Below are positions 8,354 to 18,243 of a stretch of DNA of 50,652 nt, in pieces. This stretch comes from an uncultured Burkholderiales bacterium (GTDB lineage: Bacteria; Pseudomonadota; Gammaproteobacteria; Burkholderiales; Burkholderiaceae_C), in assembly GCA_943908475.1 (NCBI GenBank), contig CALTTG010000026.1, positions 1-50,652 of the forward strand, read 5' to 3'. Numbering within the stretch: position 1 is the stretch's first letter; every line of letters begins with the position of its first letter. Position numbers and translations under genes: made by a program. The notes under the pieces are model-generated. The model was not told the DNA's origin, did not search any database, and worked only from the letters and a program-made list of their open reading frames with translations.

Positions 8354-10243
8354 TCAAGGTGCTCGATGCAAGAGCCGCTGAGCCACGACTGGGTCACTCA
8401 ACTCCCGCCCCAGCTTGCCTGCTCCAGCCTGAGTCAAGTGCCCGCCATCGTATGAAATGAGCCGCGCATCGTCGTCGAAAGTAGCGCACGCCGACCCAAC
8501 ACCGCACATCAGACGGTGCTGATTGACGAAAGGTACACCCTGCGCAGCTTGTTCTACCGCAAGGTTGTTCGCCAAAAACTGAGCGGAGATGGGGTTAGCA
8601 TGTTTAGGACGCTCAACCTCTGGCACCTTCAGCAATTGGCGCGGCTTGATGTCGCCAAAACTCTTGGCCCCAACCACGACGAACTTGTCCCCGAAATCTC
8701 GTCGCAGGGCATCCAGACTTTGCTTCAAAAAGCGTATTTCCCACGGCTGCCACGACGTGACCAACCAGATGATTTCGGCGTCTTTCATCAGTTGCAGGAG
8801 CGTATCGGACCGATAGCGGCCTTCGGTCTCGCACAGGGGCGGGTAACCATTGGTCACTAAACCAGATAAGTCGTTCCGTACGTAAAGGTTGCCACAACCC
8901 ACCGAGATGCTGTGGGTACTGATCTGCACTTGATGGGCCCAATCGCTGGCCGCGACACCGTTCATGAAATCTTTGGCGTAGCTGTCACCGATAAGCAGCA
9001 CCCGGGTGCGAGCATCCGACGGATCGAATGGCCTGTGATGCTGCGACTCGAAGCGCTGGCGCACGAAATCACCTCGCTCGATGAACGAAACTCCCACCAA
9101 ATCCCGATCTGCGGCGCTGTATCGCTGGATCCACCCATCCGACATGATCAATGCAAGACCACCTGCACCAGCCACGGCCATGACACCGCCAGCCATGGCA
9201 AAGATCTGTCGCCGCGTGAATGCCTGCCGATCACGGAAAGGTCGCTCGACGAATCTCCAGGTCAACCAAGCCAGTGCCACTGACAAAGCGACCAAGACCC
9301 ATGCCAGCACATCGCCGTGAGGCACCAACTCTGCGTGACGAGCGAAAGCGAACACTGGGTGATGCCAGAGGTACAGGGAGTAACTGATCAATCCCACCCA
9401 CACCAGCCAGCGATTTGAGAGCAGCCTGGCCAGCATGTTGCCTCGAAAAGCGAACATGATGATGAGTGCGCTGCCCAATACCGGCAACGCCGCCGTCAAG
9501 CCCGGAAACGCTGTATTGCGATCAAACAGCACCATGGCTGCAGCCAGCATGGTCGCTCCGGACCACCCCAATACCGAATGAGCCATCGGATGGGTGCATC
9601 GCTCGCGCACACGTGATTCGCACAACGCGACCAGACTGCCCACAAGCAGCTCCCAAGCTCGGGTTGGTAGGAAAAAAAAGGCCGCAATGGGTTTTTTCAT
9701 CGCCCCCCACTGAGCGAGCGCCAAACTGCCAAGCGCGATGCCAAACAGCACCAGTGCGCGCGCTGCCGGTGTGGCTGAGCGCAACCACAACATCAGTAAA
9801 GGAAATAGCACGTAAAACTGCTCTACTGCCGACAAGCTCCAAGTGTGCAACAGGGGTTTGAGTTCGGCCTCAGAAGAAAAGTAGCCGCTGCGCGACCAGA
9901 AGTACATGTTGGTCGCAAATGCGCACATGGCCACAATACTCTGACCAAACTCGTTGAGGTCGGCTGGCAACAAGCGCCAGACGGCCAGCGGAGCGGCGCA
10001 AGCCACAACGACGAAGAGGGCAGGAAAGATGCGCCTTACCCGCCGCTCGTAGAAGTTGGCGATGGAAAAGCTGCCGGAAGCGATTTCATGGGCAATGATG
10101 CAGGTGATCAGGTAGCCACTGATCACAAAGAATACATCCACACCGACAAAGCCACCAGATAAAAATGAGAACCCAGCGTGAAACAGCACCACGGGCATCA
10201 CCGCAACGGCACGCAAGCCATCGATTTCTGGCCGATACTTCAT
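8354..10243 (-). CDS. acyltransferase 3 / SGNH-hydrolase fusion (OafA/YrhL family)
   Basis: 629 residues. The N-terminal part (about 1-370) is the multi-spanning acyltransferase-3 domain with YRPEIDGLRAVAV, the FFVISGYLI block and RRVRRIFPAL. The C-terminal part is a periplasmic SGNH-type domain with LLIGDSYAKDF at about 413-423 (nucleophile Ser of GDSY) and DGGHLTQAG near 600 (Asp/His pair). These proteins O-acetylate surface polysaccharides, moving acetyl groups across the inner membrane. The ATG overlaps the preceding gene layout by one base on its downstream side (TGATG with the next gene's stop at 10243-10245), in keeping with the operon. It is the likely source of O-acetyl groups on this exopolysaccharide; the position acetylated is unknown. 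Confidence 0.9.
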   Translation of the reverse strand: MKYRPEIDGLRAVAVMPVVLFHAGFSFLSGGFVGVDVFFVISGYLITCIIAHEIASGSFSIANFYERRVRRIFPALFVVVACAAPLAVWRLLPADLNEFGQSIVAMCAFATNMYFWSRSGYFSSEAELKPLLHTWSLSAVEQFYVLFPLLMLWLRSATPAARALVLFGIALGSLALAQWGAMKKPIAAFFFLPTRAWELLVGSLVALCESRVRERCTHPMAHSVLGWSGATMLAAAMVLFDRNTAFPGLTAALPVLGSALIIMFAFRGNMLARLLSNRWLVWVGLISYSLYLWHHPVFAFARHAELVPHGDVLAWVLVALSVALAWLTWRFVERPFRDRQAFTRRQIFAMAGGVMAVAGAGGLALIMSDGWIQRYSAADRDLVGVSFIERGDFVRQRFESQHHRPFDPSDARTRVLLIGDSYAKDFMNGVAASDWAHQVQISTHSISVGCGNLYVRNDLSGLVTNGYPPLCETEGRYRSDTLLQLMKDAEIIWLVTSWQPWEIRFLKQSLDALRRDFGDKFVVVGAKSFGDIKPRQLLKVPEVERPKHANPISAQFLANNLAVEQAAQGVPFVNQHRLMCGVGSACATFDDDARLISYDGGHLTQAGAGKLGRELSDPVVAQRLLHRAP

Positions 10244-11469
10244 CAGTTGATCCCAGAACTGGCTCTCACCATACGCTGATAAGGTTCAACATAATTAGCC
10301 ACGCTGTTGCGCCAGTTGCGCACATGCTCAACGAATGCACGACCTTGTAGGCGCACGCCGGGCCAATCTGCTGATGCTGCAAGTACCCGCAACACGGTCT
10401 GCGCCAAGGCTTGTCGATCATCAGCTTTGAACAACCACCCCGTACGGCCATGCTCTATCAACTCACGGTGACCACCGACATCAGAGGCCACAACAAGGTG
10501 GCCCTGCGCCATCGCCTCAAGCGGCTTAAGAGGCGTGACTAACTCTGTCAAACGAATGGCGTGACGCGGATACACAAGCAAGTTGACCAAATCATAGTAA
10601 CGAGCAACCTCAGAATGGGGTACTCGACCTGTAAAACGCACGTGATCGGTCAAACCCAAAGTTGCGACTTGATTCTTCAGTTCGCTCTCCTGCGGCCCTC
10701 CGCCGACCAGCAACAGGCACACGTCAGGTCGAGTTGCTCGAATCTGCGGCAAAGCAGCAATCAAGAGGTCGAGCCCCTCATAAGCGTAGAAGGAGCCGAG
10801 GAATCCCAAGACGGTGCGCCCCTCAAGCTTCCATTGCGCCATCAGCGCCGGATCAGGCGCCTGTGCAGCATGGAAATTTTGGACATCAACGGCATTGGGA
10901 ATCACGGTCACTTTATCGGCGGAAATGCCGCGAGCTGAAATGTCAGCTCGCAACCCTTCACAAATGGTGAACACATGTGCGGCATTGCGGATGACATGCG
11001 TCTCAAGTGCTCGAGTTGAGCGGTAACGCAAGCTGCCTTCCTTGGTTGTCCCGTGATCAACCGCCGCATCTTCCCAGAAAGCTCGAATCTCGTATGCGAC
11101 GGGGATGCCGAGCTCAGCGCCAACCTTCAAAGCGGGTAACGCATTGAGGACAGGCGAATGGGCGTGAATGACGTCAGGCCGGATCTCTCTGGCCAATTGG
11201 CGCAACCTGCCCGTCAACGAACTCATCAGCATCAGCTCGCCGAGGACTGGCAATTGATGGCCCCAAACCTGAGGCACTGGAGTTCGAAAGAACTTCAATC
11301 CATCGACCACCTCATGTTCACACGGGGATGGCCCTTGCTTGGGGGAAGTGACGTGATACGTCTCCCAACCGAGGGCACACTGCTCACGCAACAAGGCGGC
11401 AGTCCGAAAGGTGTAGCCGCTGTGTAGCGGTATTGAGTGATCAAGAACATGCAAAATTCGCATGGTCAT
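10243..11469 (-). CDS. PEP-CTERM/exosortase A-associated glycosyltransferase, TIGR04063-like (GT4)
   Basis: 408 residues, GT-B fold. The opening MRILHVLDHSIPLHSGYTFR and the block VAYEIRAFWEDAAVDHG are typical of the exosortase A-associated family typified by Daro_2409. The donor domain has FLGSFYAYEGLD and LTPLKPLEAMAQGHLVVAS-like sequence (here LVTPLKPLEAMAQG). The ATG at 11467-11469 overlaps the stop of the upstream TIGR03088-like gene as ATGA; an ATG two codons later is an alternative. Its presence is a marker of an XrtA locus. Donor and acceptor cannot be read from sequence. Confidence 0.88.
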   Translation of the reverse strand: MTMRILHVLDHSIPLHSGYTFRTAALLREQCALGWETYHVTSPKQGPSPCEHEVVDGLKFFRTPVPQVWGHQLPVLGELMLMSSLTGRLRQLAREIRPDVIHAHSPVLNALPALKVGAELGIPVAYEIRAFWEDAAVDHGTTKEGSLRYRSTRALETHVIRNAAHVFTICEGLRADISARGISADKVTVIPNAVDVQNFHAAQAPDPALMAQWKLEGRTVLGFLGSFYAYEGLDLLIAALPQIRATRPDVCLLLVGGGPQESELKNQVATLGLTDHVRFTGRVPHSEVARYYDLVNLLVYPRHAIRLTELVTPLKPLEAMAQGHLVVASDVGGHRELIEHGRTGWLFKADDRQALAQTVLRVLAASADWPGVRLQGRAFVEHVRNWRNSVANYVEPYQRMVRASSGIN

Positions 11470-12593
11470 AAACCCTGAAACAATTGATCGTATCGTGCGA
11501 CCATGCTGTCGACACTGAAGTGCTGGCAAGCTTGGATACGGGCGGCATTGCCGAGCGATTGCGCAGCACCGGGATGTCGGTGGTGATGTGCAAGCGCTTG
11601 CGCCAATGCTACGGGATCCCCTGGGGGTACCAACGTGCCGGCCCCCCCTTGCATGAGTAGGTCCGGATTACCCCCGACTGCTGTAGCAATACACGGCAGT
11701 CCGCAAGACATGGCCTCCTGCAGGGTGCAGGATGTCCCCTCGGCGTCTGATGGAAGAACAAAGCAGTCGAGTGACTGTAGGATCGTGGCGATGTCACTAC
11801 GCCCGCCGGGCAACCAAGCACGATCGAGCAAACCCGCAGCCGCCAAGATTGCCTCAACTTCGGTCCGCAAAGGACCATCGCCTACCAAAACAAGCCGAGC
11901 CAACGAGCTGGCGTCAGGATCTCGACGAACCCACTCTACAAAAGCTCTGGCCAAGTTTGGCTGGTTCTTGACAGTCTGCATGCGGCCCACGGTGCCAAAC
12001 ATCCAATGCAAGCCGGGTATGAATGGACAATCTTGTGGACGCGGGCGTTTTCCGGGCGACGGTGAAAAAATCTGCGTGTCAACGCCATTGGCAATCAAGC
12101 TACGGCGATTTCCCGGCACACCGATTGAACGCTCAAGATAGTCGTTCAAATCACCAGAAACAGCAACATAGTGGCTCACAAAAGGGCGATAAAGCTTTCT
12201 CAGTCGCTGGAACTTGACATTACGGCCATTGGGGTCATGAGCGTCCCATCCATGCTCAGCGTGAATGCGTCGACCAACCCCCGCGGCCCATGCAACGGGA
12301 ACCGTTTCCAAGGCGGCCAGATTACAGGTGTGCACCACATCAGGACACCAGCTGCGCATCTCCTTGTAGAGCCGGGGGTACAAGGGAATGGCATGCCCAG
12401 GCGGCTTATGTAACGACACCAACTCAACCCCAGACACATGAATTCTCGAAACAAAACTGCCCATATCCGTCAATGACAACAGCATGTGTTGAAAGCGATC
12501 GACTGGCAACCGATTGATGAGTTGCACGATGACGTTTTCCAGTCCTCCAACATGGAAGGAATAAACCAGATGCATCACACGGATGGGTTTCAT
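11466..12593 (-). CDS. PEP-CTERM/XrtA system glycosyltransferase, TIGR03088-like (GT4)
   Basis: 375 residues. The N-terminus IRVMHLVYSFHVGGLENVI and the block RRIHAEHGWDAHDPNG are hallmarks of the TIGR03088 family found with exosortase A. The donor domain holds FGTVGRMQTVKNQP and SDAEGTSCTLQEAMSCGLP. I prefer the ATG at 12591-12593, which overlaps the GT2 stop as ATGA and has AAAGGG about 8 bases upstream, over a GTG three codons earlier that would overlap that ribosome-binding site. A run of seven C on the plus strand occurs near 11642-11648. Confidence 0.88.
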   Translation of the reverse strand: MKPIRVMHLVYSFHVGGLENVIVQLINRLPVDRFQHMLLSLTDMGSFVSRIHVSGVELVSLHKPPGHAIPLYPRLYKEMRSWCPDVVHTCNLAALETVPVAWAAGVGRRIHAEHGWDAHDPNGRNVKFQRLRKLYRPFVSHYVAVSGDLNDYLERSIGVPGNRRSLIANGVDTQIFSPSPGKRPRPQDCPFIPGLHWMFGTVGRMQTVKNQPNLARAFVEWVRRDPDASSLARLVLVGDGPLRTEVEAILAAAGLLDRAWLPGGRSDIATILQSLDCFVLPSDAEGTSCTLQEAMSCGLPCIATAVGGNPDLLMQGGAGTLVPPGDPVALAQALAHHHRHPGAAQSLGNAARIQACQHFSVDSMVARYDQLFQGL

Positions 12594-13579
12594 GAGACGC
12601 ACCCTTTAAGCCTTGAATAAAATGAAGCTGGCATGGTCAAAAACCAATAGATCCATGTTTTTGGATGCCAAGCCAAGTGCCCGATCGCTTGGGAGAAACA
12701 GCGGTGAGCCCATGTCAAATGACGCGCACCAAAAAGCATATAACCATGCCCAAAAGCAATGGCGTGGAGACGTCTCGAGAGCGCATCGGGCGAAACTTCA
12801 CGGCCATCTGGACCTTGCAGCCCGTGAGTGGAAACTGCCTTCTGAACCAACAAATATTCGGAGTTTTGGGCGCGCGGCCGTTTCGTTATCGACCGGTCAT
12901 GAATCCTGTACCAAGCAAGGCAAGCATCCAGCTGATCCATCCGATGCAGTCGGGAAAGCCGTAACCACAACTCATAGTCAGACCCCGTTTGCCATTGCTC
13001 GTCAAAACCTCCGCAATTCTCTAGAACTGACCTGCGCACCATTGCAGTGATGATGTGAACTTGGCTTTCAAGCAGCATATCCACGTACAGAAAACCACAC
13101 AGAGCGGTCGTGCGGGCAGGTAGCAGCCTATGATAATTCTCTGATAAATCATCATACGTGGAAGGACTGGGCATTTCGGTCACAGGCGCTGCGTCCCGAC
13201 TCGCAGACATCCAGCGTTCAAATCGACCGAAGACAACATCCACATCAGGATTAGACTGTAGATAATCCACTTGGAGAAAAAGCTTGCCTGGCAACCATAT
13301 ATCGTCCGCATCCAGGAACGACACAAGCACGCCACGTGCGCGACTCAAACCTAGGTTGCGTGCGACTGCAGGTCCCATCTGACGCTGCTGAAGCAAATGG
13401 ATAGAAGGATTGCGATATTCAAGTATCGTCTCGACAGTGCCATCGTTCGAACCATCGTCAACCACGATCACTTCCAAATTTGGATATTTCTGCCAAAGGA
13501 TGCTATCCAACGCTTGCCGGATGGTGCCAACGGCATTGAGTGTCGGGACAATGACCGAAACAAGAGGCCACCGTCTCAT
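12590..13579 (-). CDS. glycosyltransferase family 2 protein
   Basis: 329 residues, GT-A fold. VSVIVPTLNAVGTIRQALDS opens the nucleotide-binding domain, VVDDGSNDGT follows, and FLDADDIW (about 88-95) is the metal-binding DxD region. The WQTGSDYELWLRL block corresponds to the catalytic-base region. The C-terminus has no clear membrane helices, so it is a soluble or peripheral enzyme. Both ends overlap neighbours by ATGA junctions. Donor sugar not predictable. Confidence 0.88.
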   Translation of the reverse strand: MRRWPLVSVIVPTLNAVGTIRQALDSILWQKYPNLEVIVVDDGSNDGTVETILEYRNPSIHLLQQRQMGPAVARNLGLSRARGVLVSFLDADDIWLPGKLFLQVDYLQSNPDVDVVFGRFERWMSASRDAAPVTEMPSPSTYDDLSENYHRLLPARTTALCGFLYVDMLLESQVHIITAMVRRSVLENCGGFDEQWQTGSDYELWLRLSRLHRMDQLDACLAWYRIHDRSITKRPRAQNSEYLLVQKAVSTHGLQGPDGREVSPDALSRRLHAIAFGHGYMLFGARHLTWAHRCFSQAIGHLAWHPKTWIYWFLTMPASFYSRLKGCVS

Positions 13580-15480
13580 AAAGCGGATTCAGATGAGACG
13601 CGCAAAAAGGCATCAAACATGATCAAAGACCACAATGCGTCACTGTGATCTCGACGCCCAGACTTGTGTTGATCAACGATCTGGCGCAACGCAGACTCTT
13701 TGAAAAACCCACTGCCTAGCATGCGCTCGCTCAGGACAGAAGACGTCATGCGATTTGCCAAGGGCCCACGCAACCATTTGGCCAGCGGCACAGAAAAGCC
13801 CATCTTGGGCCGATACAGTACATCATGTGGCAGCAGGGGCTCGAATCCTCTTTTGAAGACAAGCTTGCCCTCTCCGCCCTGGATTTTCATGTGGCTAGGC
13901 AGGGTCGCCAGCCAATCAATGAGTTCGTGATCCATCAAAGGCTCACGAACCTCCAAGGAATGGGCCATGCTGGCCCGATCCACTTTGGTGTTGATGTCTC
14001 CAACCAACCAGGTTTTGTAGTCGATGTACTGAATCAACGCGAGCGGGTCGTCGGTACCTGCAGCACGAGCGTGTTCACGAAACAACTCCACTGTTTGGTA
14101 TCCGCCGAGTTGGCGCTGGAGACTGGCCGAGAACAACTGACTTCTTTCGTCAGCCCGCAGCTTGGACATGCTGTGCTGATAGGCCTCTGCAGCGTCCATG
14201 GCCAGGGCCTGGAATGTGGTCTTGGCGCGCAAGAAGCGAGGGGCCCAATCCAGCTTGGGATACAAGCGCCCCAGAGGAGCGAACACCGATTGCCTCCAGC
14301 TCAGGGGCAGCGCGCCACGTGCTTTTTCTTCGCCCAGATGCAAACGGTAGCGGCGGTACCCACCCAAGCTCTCGTCACCGCCATCGCCAGACAAGGCGAC
14401 CGTGACATGCTTGCGAGCCATCTGACACACCCGGTAAGTCGGTACGGCAGAGCTGTCGGCAAAGGGTTCATCGTGCAAGCGCGCGAGGACATCGATGAGC
14501 CCAAAATCATCAGTGCCGACGATTTCAAGTCGGTGGTCCGTCTGGTAACGGTCGGCCACCATCTGAGCAAAAGCAGATTCATTGAACTGCGGATCTTCAA
14601 ATCCAATCGCGCAGGTGCGAACGGGCTCCTGCGACAACTGCGCCATGGCGGCGACCACTGCGCTGGAATCTACTCCGCCGGACAAGAACGCACCGAGCGG
14701 CACATCGGCAATCATGCGCAAGCGGACCGACTCCATGATGCGGTCTCGTAACTCCGCCTCGGCATCTGCTGGTGAGATTGGATTGTCTAGTGTGAAGCGC
14801 ACATCCCAATAAGGCCGCGAGCGCGGCGCATCACTCTGACCGCGACGCCACGTGAGCGTGTGGCCTGGCGGCAACTTCTGCGCGCCGGCATAGATGCAGC
14901 GAGGGTCCGGCACGTATCCCAATGCGAAGTAGTCCTCCACGGCCAGTGGATCGATGCGCCGGTCAAAGCCTGGGTGCTCAGTGATGACCTTGAGCTCTGA
15001 GCCAAACACCAAAGTGCCGTCGTTGAGCAAGGCGTAATGCAAAGGCTTGACGCCCATTCGGTCACGAGCAAGAAACAAGGTCTGGCTAGAGCGGTCCCAA
15101 ATGGCGAACGCAAACATGCCTCTCAGCCGGTGGACGCATGCATCGCCCCAAACACGCCATGCTTGCAAAATCACTTCGGTGTCGCTGCGAGTCCGAAAGC
15201 ACATACCTAACGCTTCCAACTCCTGACGCAAAGGCTGGAAGTTGTACACCTCGCCGTTGAACACAATGCCAACAGTCCCCTCTGGGTCAAAAAGCGGCTG
15301 CTGCCCGGTCGCAAGGTCAATGACCGACAAACGACGGTGCCCCAAGACCAGTCCGGGCTCGACGTGCAAGTCTGCCTCATCAGGTCCACGATGAGCTTGC
15401 ACATCATTGATGCGCCGAGCCATTGCCGGATCGAAGGCTCGCTGCCCTTGGGTGTCAAACAGTCCAGAAATGCCACACAT
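13576..15480 (-). CDS. XrtA/PEP-CTERM system amidotransferase (asparagine synthase-like)
   Basis: 634 residues, the length of AsnB-type enzymes. MCGISGLFDTQGQ places the glutaminase Cys at position 2, followed by the class II glutaminase domain (VFNGEVYNF, RSDTEVIL). The synthetase domain starts near 210 and has the PP-loop FLSGGVDSSAV at about 263-273. In exosortase A loci this family (TIGR03108) is thought to amidate a sugar carboxylate rather than make asparagine. With ManNAcA made by neighbouring genes, an amidated uronic acid is plausible here (inference). The start is ATG with the Cys next, as required for the catalytic amine, 3 bp after the xrtA stop. Confidence 0.9.
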   Translation of the reverse strand: MCGISGLFDTQGQRAFDPAMARRINDVQAHRGPDEADLHVEPGLVLGHRRLSVIDLATGQQPLFDPEGTVGIVFNGEVYNFQPLRQELEALGMCFRTRSDTEVILQAWRVWGDACVHRLRGMFAFAIWDRSSQTLFLARDRMGVKPLHYALLNDGTLVFGSELKVITEHPGFDRRIDPLAVEDYFALGYVPDPRCIYAGAQKLPPGHTLTWRRGQSDAPRSRPYWDVRFTLDNPISPADAEAELRDRIMESVRLRMIADVPLGAFLSGGVDSSAVVAAMAQLSQEPVRTCAIGFEDPQFNESAFAQMVADRYQTDHRLEIVGTDDFGLIDVLARLHDEPFADSSAVPTYRVCQMARKHVTVALSGDGGDESLGGYRRYRLHLGEEKARGALPLSWRQSVFAPLGRLYPKLDWAPRFLRAKTTFQALAMDAAEAYQHSMSKLRADERSQLFSASLQRQLGGYQTVELFREHARAAGTDDPLALIQYIDYKTWLVGDINTKVDRASMAHSLEVREPLMDHELIDWLATLPSHMKIQGGEGKLVFKRGFEPLLPHDVLYRPKMGFSVPLAKWLRGPLANRMTSSVLSERMLGSGFFKESALRQIVDQHKSGRRDHSDALWSLIMFDAFLRVSSESAL

Positions 15481-15483
15481 CGT

Positions 15484-17034
15484 TCAGTCTCGTCCCTGGG
15501 CTCGGTCAAGCTCTGAGATCAAAGCCTCGCCGTGCGATTTCAAAAAATGATCGAGCCTTGCTGAAGAATCTTGAGTGTTTGCGGTGTACAGCGTGATGAT
15601 GGCGCCATCGTCGCCCTGCCCCTTGGCCAACTGCCAGACCCCCAACAACTTGGCCACCGTCGAGCTCGATGTGAGGCGCCCACTCACCCAGTAAAGCTGC
15701 CATGCTCGCATGCGGCGCTCACTCAAATCGAGATGTTTGGAGAGCAATTCTGACTCACGAACCTCGAAAAATTGACCATTCGCTTCAGCAGGACGCTTGG
15801 CATCTGATACGACTGCCCAATCAGAATCTCGGGTCGAGACCATGACATTCGAAGAACTCACCATTTTGGTGTCAGGCAGTTGGTTTCTGTAGTAGGCAAT
15901 GTGCGCGGACACAGGGAAATCATCACCTGGTGTCACATATGCGGCTTGCACAGACGCATCAGAGCCAATGTAAGCAGGGGTCCATGCATTCGATGACACC
16001 GCGAGGCGCCAACCCGACTCAGGTGCGAGAGGCCGCAAATCAACTGGCTCAGACGAAATGCTTTGCCTTGCCTCTTGCAACAGCCAAGACGACGCGATGA
16101 TCCATGTCATGCTCAATGTCATCACCAGAAAGGGGGCACGAGTACGAGCATCGGAGCGCGAAATTGTCCAATGGTCCGCATGAACGACTGGTGGAACGTC
16201 CGGTGAATCGGTGTGGTCGATCCACTTCGAGCCCACCCAAAACAATACAACGATCACCAGACCAAAAAATGCCCACCCATAAATCAGATGGTCAACGCCG
16301 GTCGCCAGAGCGTTACCTGAATGATGACCCAACATGACGATCAGATAAGCCCTCAACCAATTGGCAAATAACGCCAGCGCCACCGAGAACACCACAAACC
16401 AGAAACGCCGCACATTGCTTCGGTAATTCAGGTAACCATAAAGACACCCAGCCATGACAGACGCGATCAGATAACGAATACCACTGCAGGCTTCGACCAC
16501 CGACCAACGGCCAGAGGGAATGACGAACTGCAACCCCTCTTGGTAGACCGGCACACCTGAAAACCTCAAGGCAAACACAGTGAATTCGGCCGTCCAAGCC
16601 ATCAGCTGTGGGAGCAAAAAATCTCCCACTGGCACAGCGAGAAAAAGAAAACAGAGTGGGAAGGCGAGCACATGAGCCACCCGCCACCCCAGCAATGCAG
16701 GGACAGACAACACCAACACAGCGACCAAGGCAAAGTGGGAGGCCGCGTTGACCAACACCATCTGCCCCATCAACCAAAGCAGGCTGGGCACCGCGATCAG
16801 CAAAGCCATCAAGAGCGAAACCTGCGGGCGAAGCGCCCAAACTTGATCGCGCCTTCGCCACATCAACCACAAGGCAATTGGGGCAACAACCCAGCCATGT
16901 GCATAGGTCTCCGAACGATTCCAGGTTTCTGCAATCCCTCTGGCTGTGGGAGCCCATGCAACCAAGATCGAGCACCATGTGATCAGCAGCAGGGCTATTG
17001 GCACACGCCACGCCACCGGGGGTCGAACGATCAT
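15484..17034 (-). CDS. xrtA: exosortase A fused to an EpsI-like domain
   Basis: 516 residues. The first 270 or so form a polytopic membrane transpeptidase-like domain that recognises the C-terminal PEP sorting signal. The conserved Cys lies in EACSGIRYLIAS (Cys183), the Arg in ANWLRAYL (Arg228) and the His in GHHSGN (His237 or 238), all three expected catalytic residues. After about 275 a periplasmic EpsI-like domain follows, as usual for exosortase A. The frame is open from a TTG at 17061, but the ATG at 17032-17034 overlaps the upstream gene's stop as ATGA and is preferred. Its substrate gene is present at 26268. Confidence 0.95.
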   Translation of the reverse strand: MIVRPPVAWRVPIALLLITWCSILVAWAPTARGIAETWNRSETYAHGWVVAPIALWLMWRRRDQVWALRPQVSLLMALLIAVPSLLWLMGQMVLVNAASHFALVAVLVLSVPALLGWRVAHVLAFPLCFLFLAVPVGDFLLPQLMAWTAEFTVFALRFSGVPVYQEGLQFVIPSGRWSVVEACSGIRYLIASVMAGCLYGYLNYRSNVRRFWFVVFSVALALFANWLRAYLIVMLGHHSGNALATGVDHLIYGWAFFGLVIVVLFWVGSKWIDHTDSPDVPPVVHADHWTISRSDARTRAPFLVMTLSMTWIIASSWLLQEARQSISSEPVDLRPLAPESGWRLAVSSNAWTPAYIGSDASVQAAYVTPGDDFPVSAHIAYYRNQLPDTKMVSSSNVMVSTRDSDWAVVSDAKRPAEANGQFFEVRESELLSKHLDLSERRMRAWQLYWVSGRLTSSSTVAKLLGVWQLAKGQGDDGAIITLYTANTQDSSARLDHFLKSHGEALISELDRAQGRD

Positions 17035-18242
17035 GACGGGTTGGCCTCGGCATTCAACCAAGCATCCAGCGCGCTCAAATGCGCCTGCCAGCTGAAGTTT
17101 TGCACTACGAACTGTCTCGCAGCGTGTCCCGCCTGAGTGCTCAGTTCTGGCGCATTGATCAATTGATCAACCGCCCCAACAAACTCCGCAGCGGACGCGG
17201 CGTGAAACAGCCCTTGGGATGCGTCAGCACCGATCGCATTGGCACATCCGGGCACAGTGACCACGGGTTGAGACATGGCCATCGCCTCCAGGATTTTGTT
17301 TTGAATGCCTCGAGCGACCCTCAATGGCGCGACCACAACCTTGGCGTGTTGAAGGTAGGGGCGAACATCATGCACCGTTCCCGTGACCGACACAGCCTCA
17401 CAGGCCAGCGCCTTGACTTGCGCAGAAGGATTGCGTCCGACAATGTAAAAATGCACATTTGGGCAGCGGGCTCGCAGCGCTGGCAACACCTGCTCGACAA
17501 ACCAAGTCACCCCGTCGATGTTGGGCCAGTAATCCATGGCGCCGGTGAACACTACAGGCACCTGTGTCGGCTTGAAGGGTGATTCGGCGTCGGATTGCTG
17601 GCTGAAAAAATCAGCATCAACACCATTGCAAAGTGTGCCCACCCGGTCAGCAACCTCAGGTGCGGCTTGTTTGAACAACGCTGCCTCTGCAGGCGTCACA
17701 AAAAAGGACTGTTTGGCTTGTGCCGCAACGGCGCGCTCATATGTCAGCAATCGTTGCCCCTCCCGGCGATACAGCCAAGAAAGAGGCCAACGATGCGCTG
17801 GCGCGTACTGTGACCACTTGGTGGAATCAACGTCCACAAAATCAACCAACATGGGCGGTTTGGGCAACAAAGGCAACGCGAATTGAGCCATTGCGCCTGA
17901 GAAAACCACGGTTGCGTCAATGTCATGGCTGGATTGCACCTCAGCGATCCAATCGTGAAGCCGTGCGCTCTCATAAAAGGCCACTGACAGTGCCTTGCCC
18001 GTCCCAATGGCTTTCAGGCTCTTCAACTTACCCCAGCGGGCATCGATGCTCTCAACATGCAAGTCGGGGCAGATCGCCCTTAACTCGGGGACATGCGCAA
18101 TGTCTTCGGGAGTATCGACAAACGTCCCGAGGAAAACACGGTGGCTGCGCTGCAAATGCCGAAGCAAATTGTAAGAACGCACCTTGTCACCCTTGTTTGG
18201 CGGGTAAGGCAGTCGGTGAACAAGGTACAGAACATTCGCCAT
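17031..18242 (-). CDS. PEP-CTERM/XrtA system glycosyltransferase, TIGR03087-like
   Basis: 403 residues, GT-B. The N-terminus ANVLYLVHRLPYPPNKGDKV and the following RSYNLLRHL are diagnostic of the TIGR03087 group found beside exosortase A. VDFVDVDSTKWSQYA and FTGAMDYWPNIDGVTWF are further family blocks, and GIQNKILEAMAMSQPVV is the donor-binding region. The ATG at 18240-18242 starts one base after the FemAB stop; the frame upstream of it lies inside that gene. It probably adds a sugar of the repeat unit on the cytoplasmic side. Confidence 0.92.
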   Translation of the reverse strand: MANVLYLVHRLPYPPNKGDKVRSYNLLRHLQRSHRVFLGTFVDTPEDIAHVPELRAICPDLHVESIDARWGKLKSLKAIGTGKALSVAFYESARLHDWIAEVQSSHDIDATVVFSGAMAQFALPLLPKPPMLVDFVDVDSTKWSQYAPAHRWPLSWLYRREGQRLLTYERAVAAQAKQSFFVTPAEAALFKQAAPEVADRVGTLCNGVDADFFSQQSDAESPFKPTQVPVVFTGAMDYWPNIDGVTWFVEQVLPALRARCPNVHFYIVGRNPSAQVKALACEAVSVTGTVHDVRPYLQHAKVVVAPLRVARGIQNKILEAMAMSQPVVTVPGCANAIGADASQGLFHAASAAEFVGAVDQLINAPELSTQAGHAARQFVVQNFSWQAHLSALDAWLNAEANPS

Positions 18243-18243
18243 G

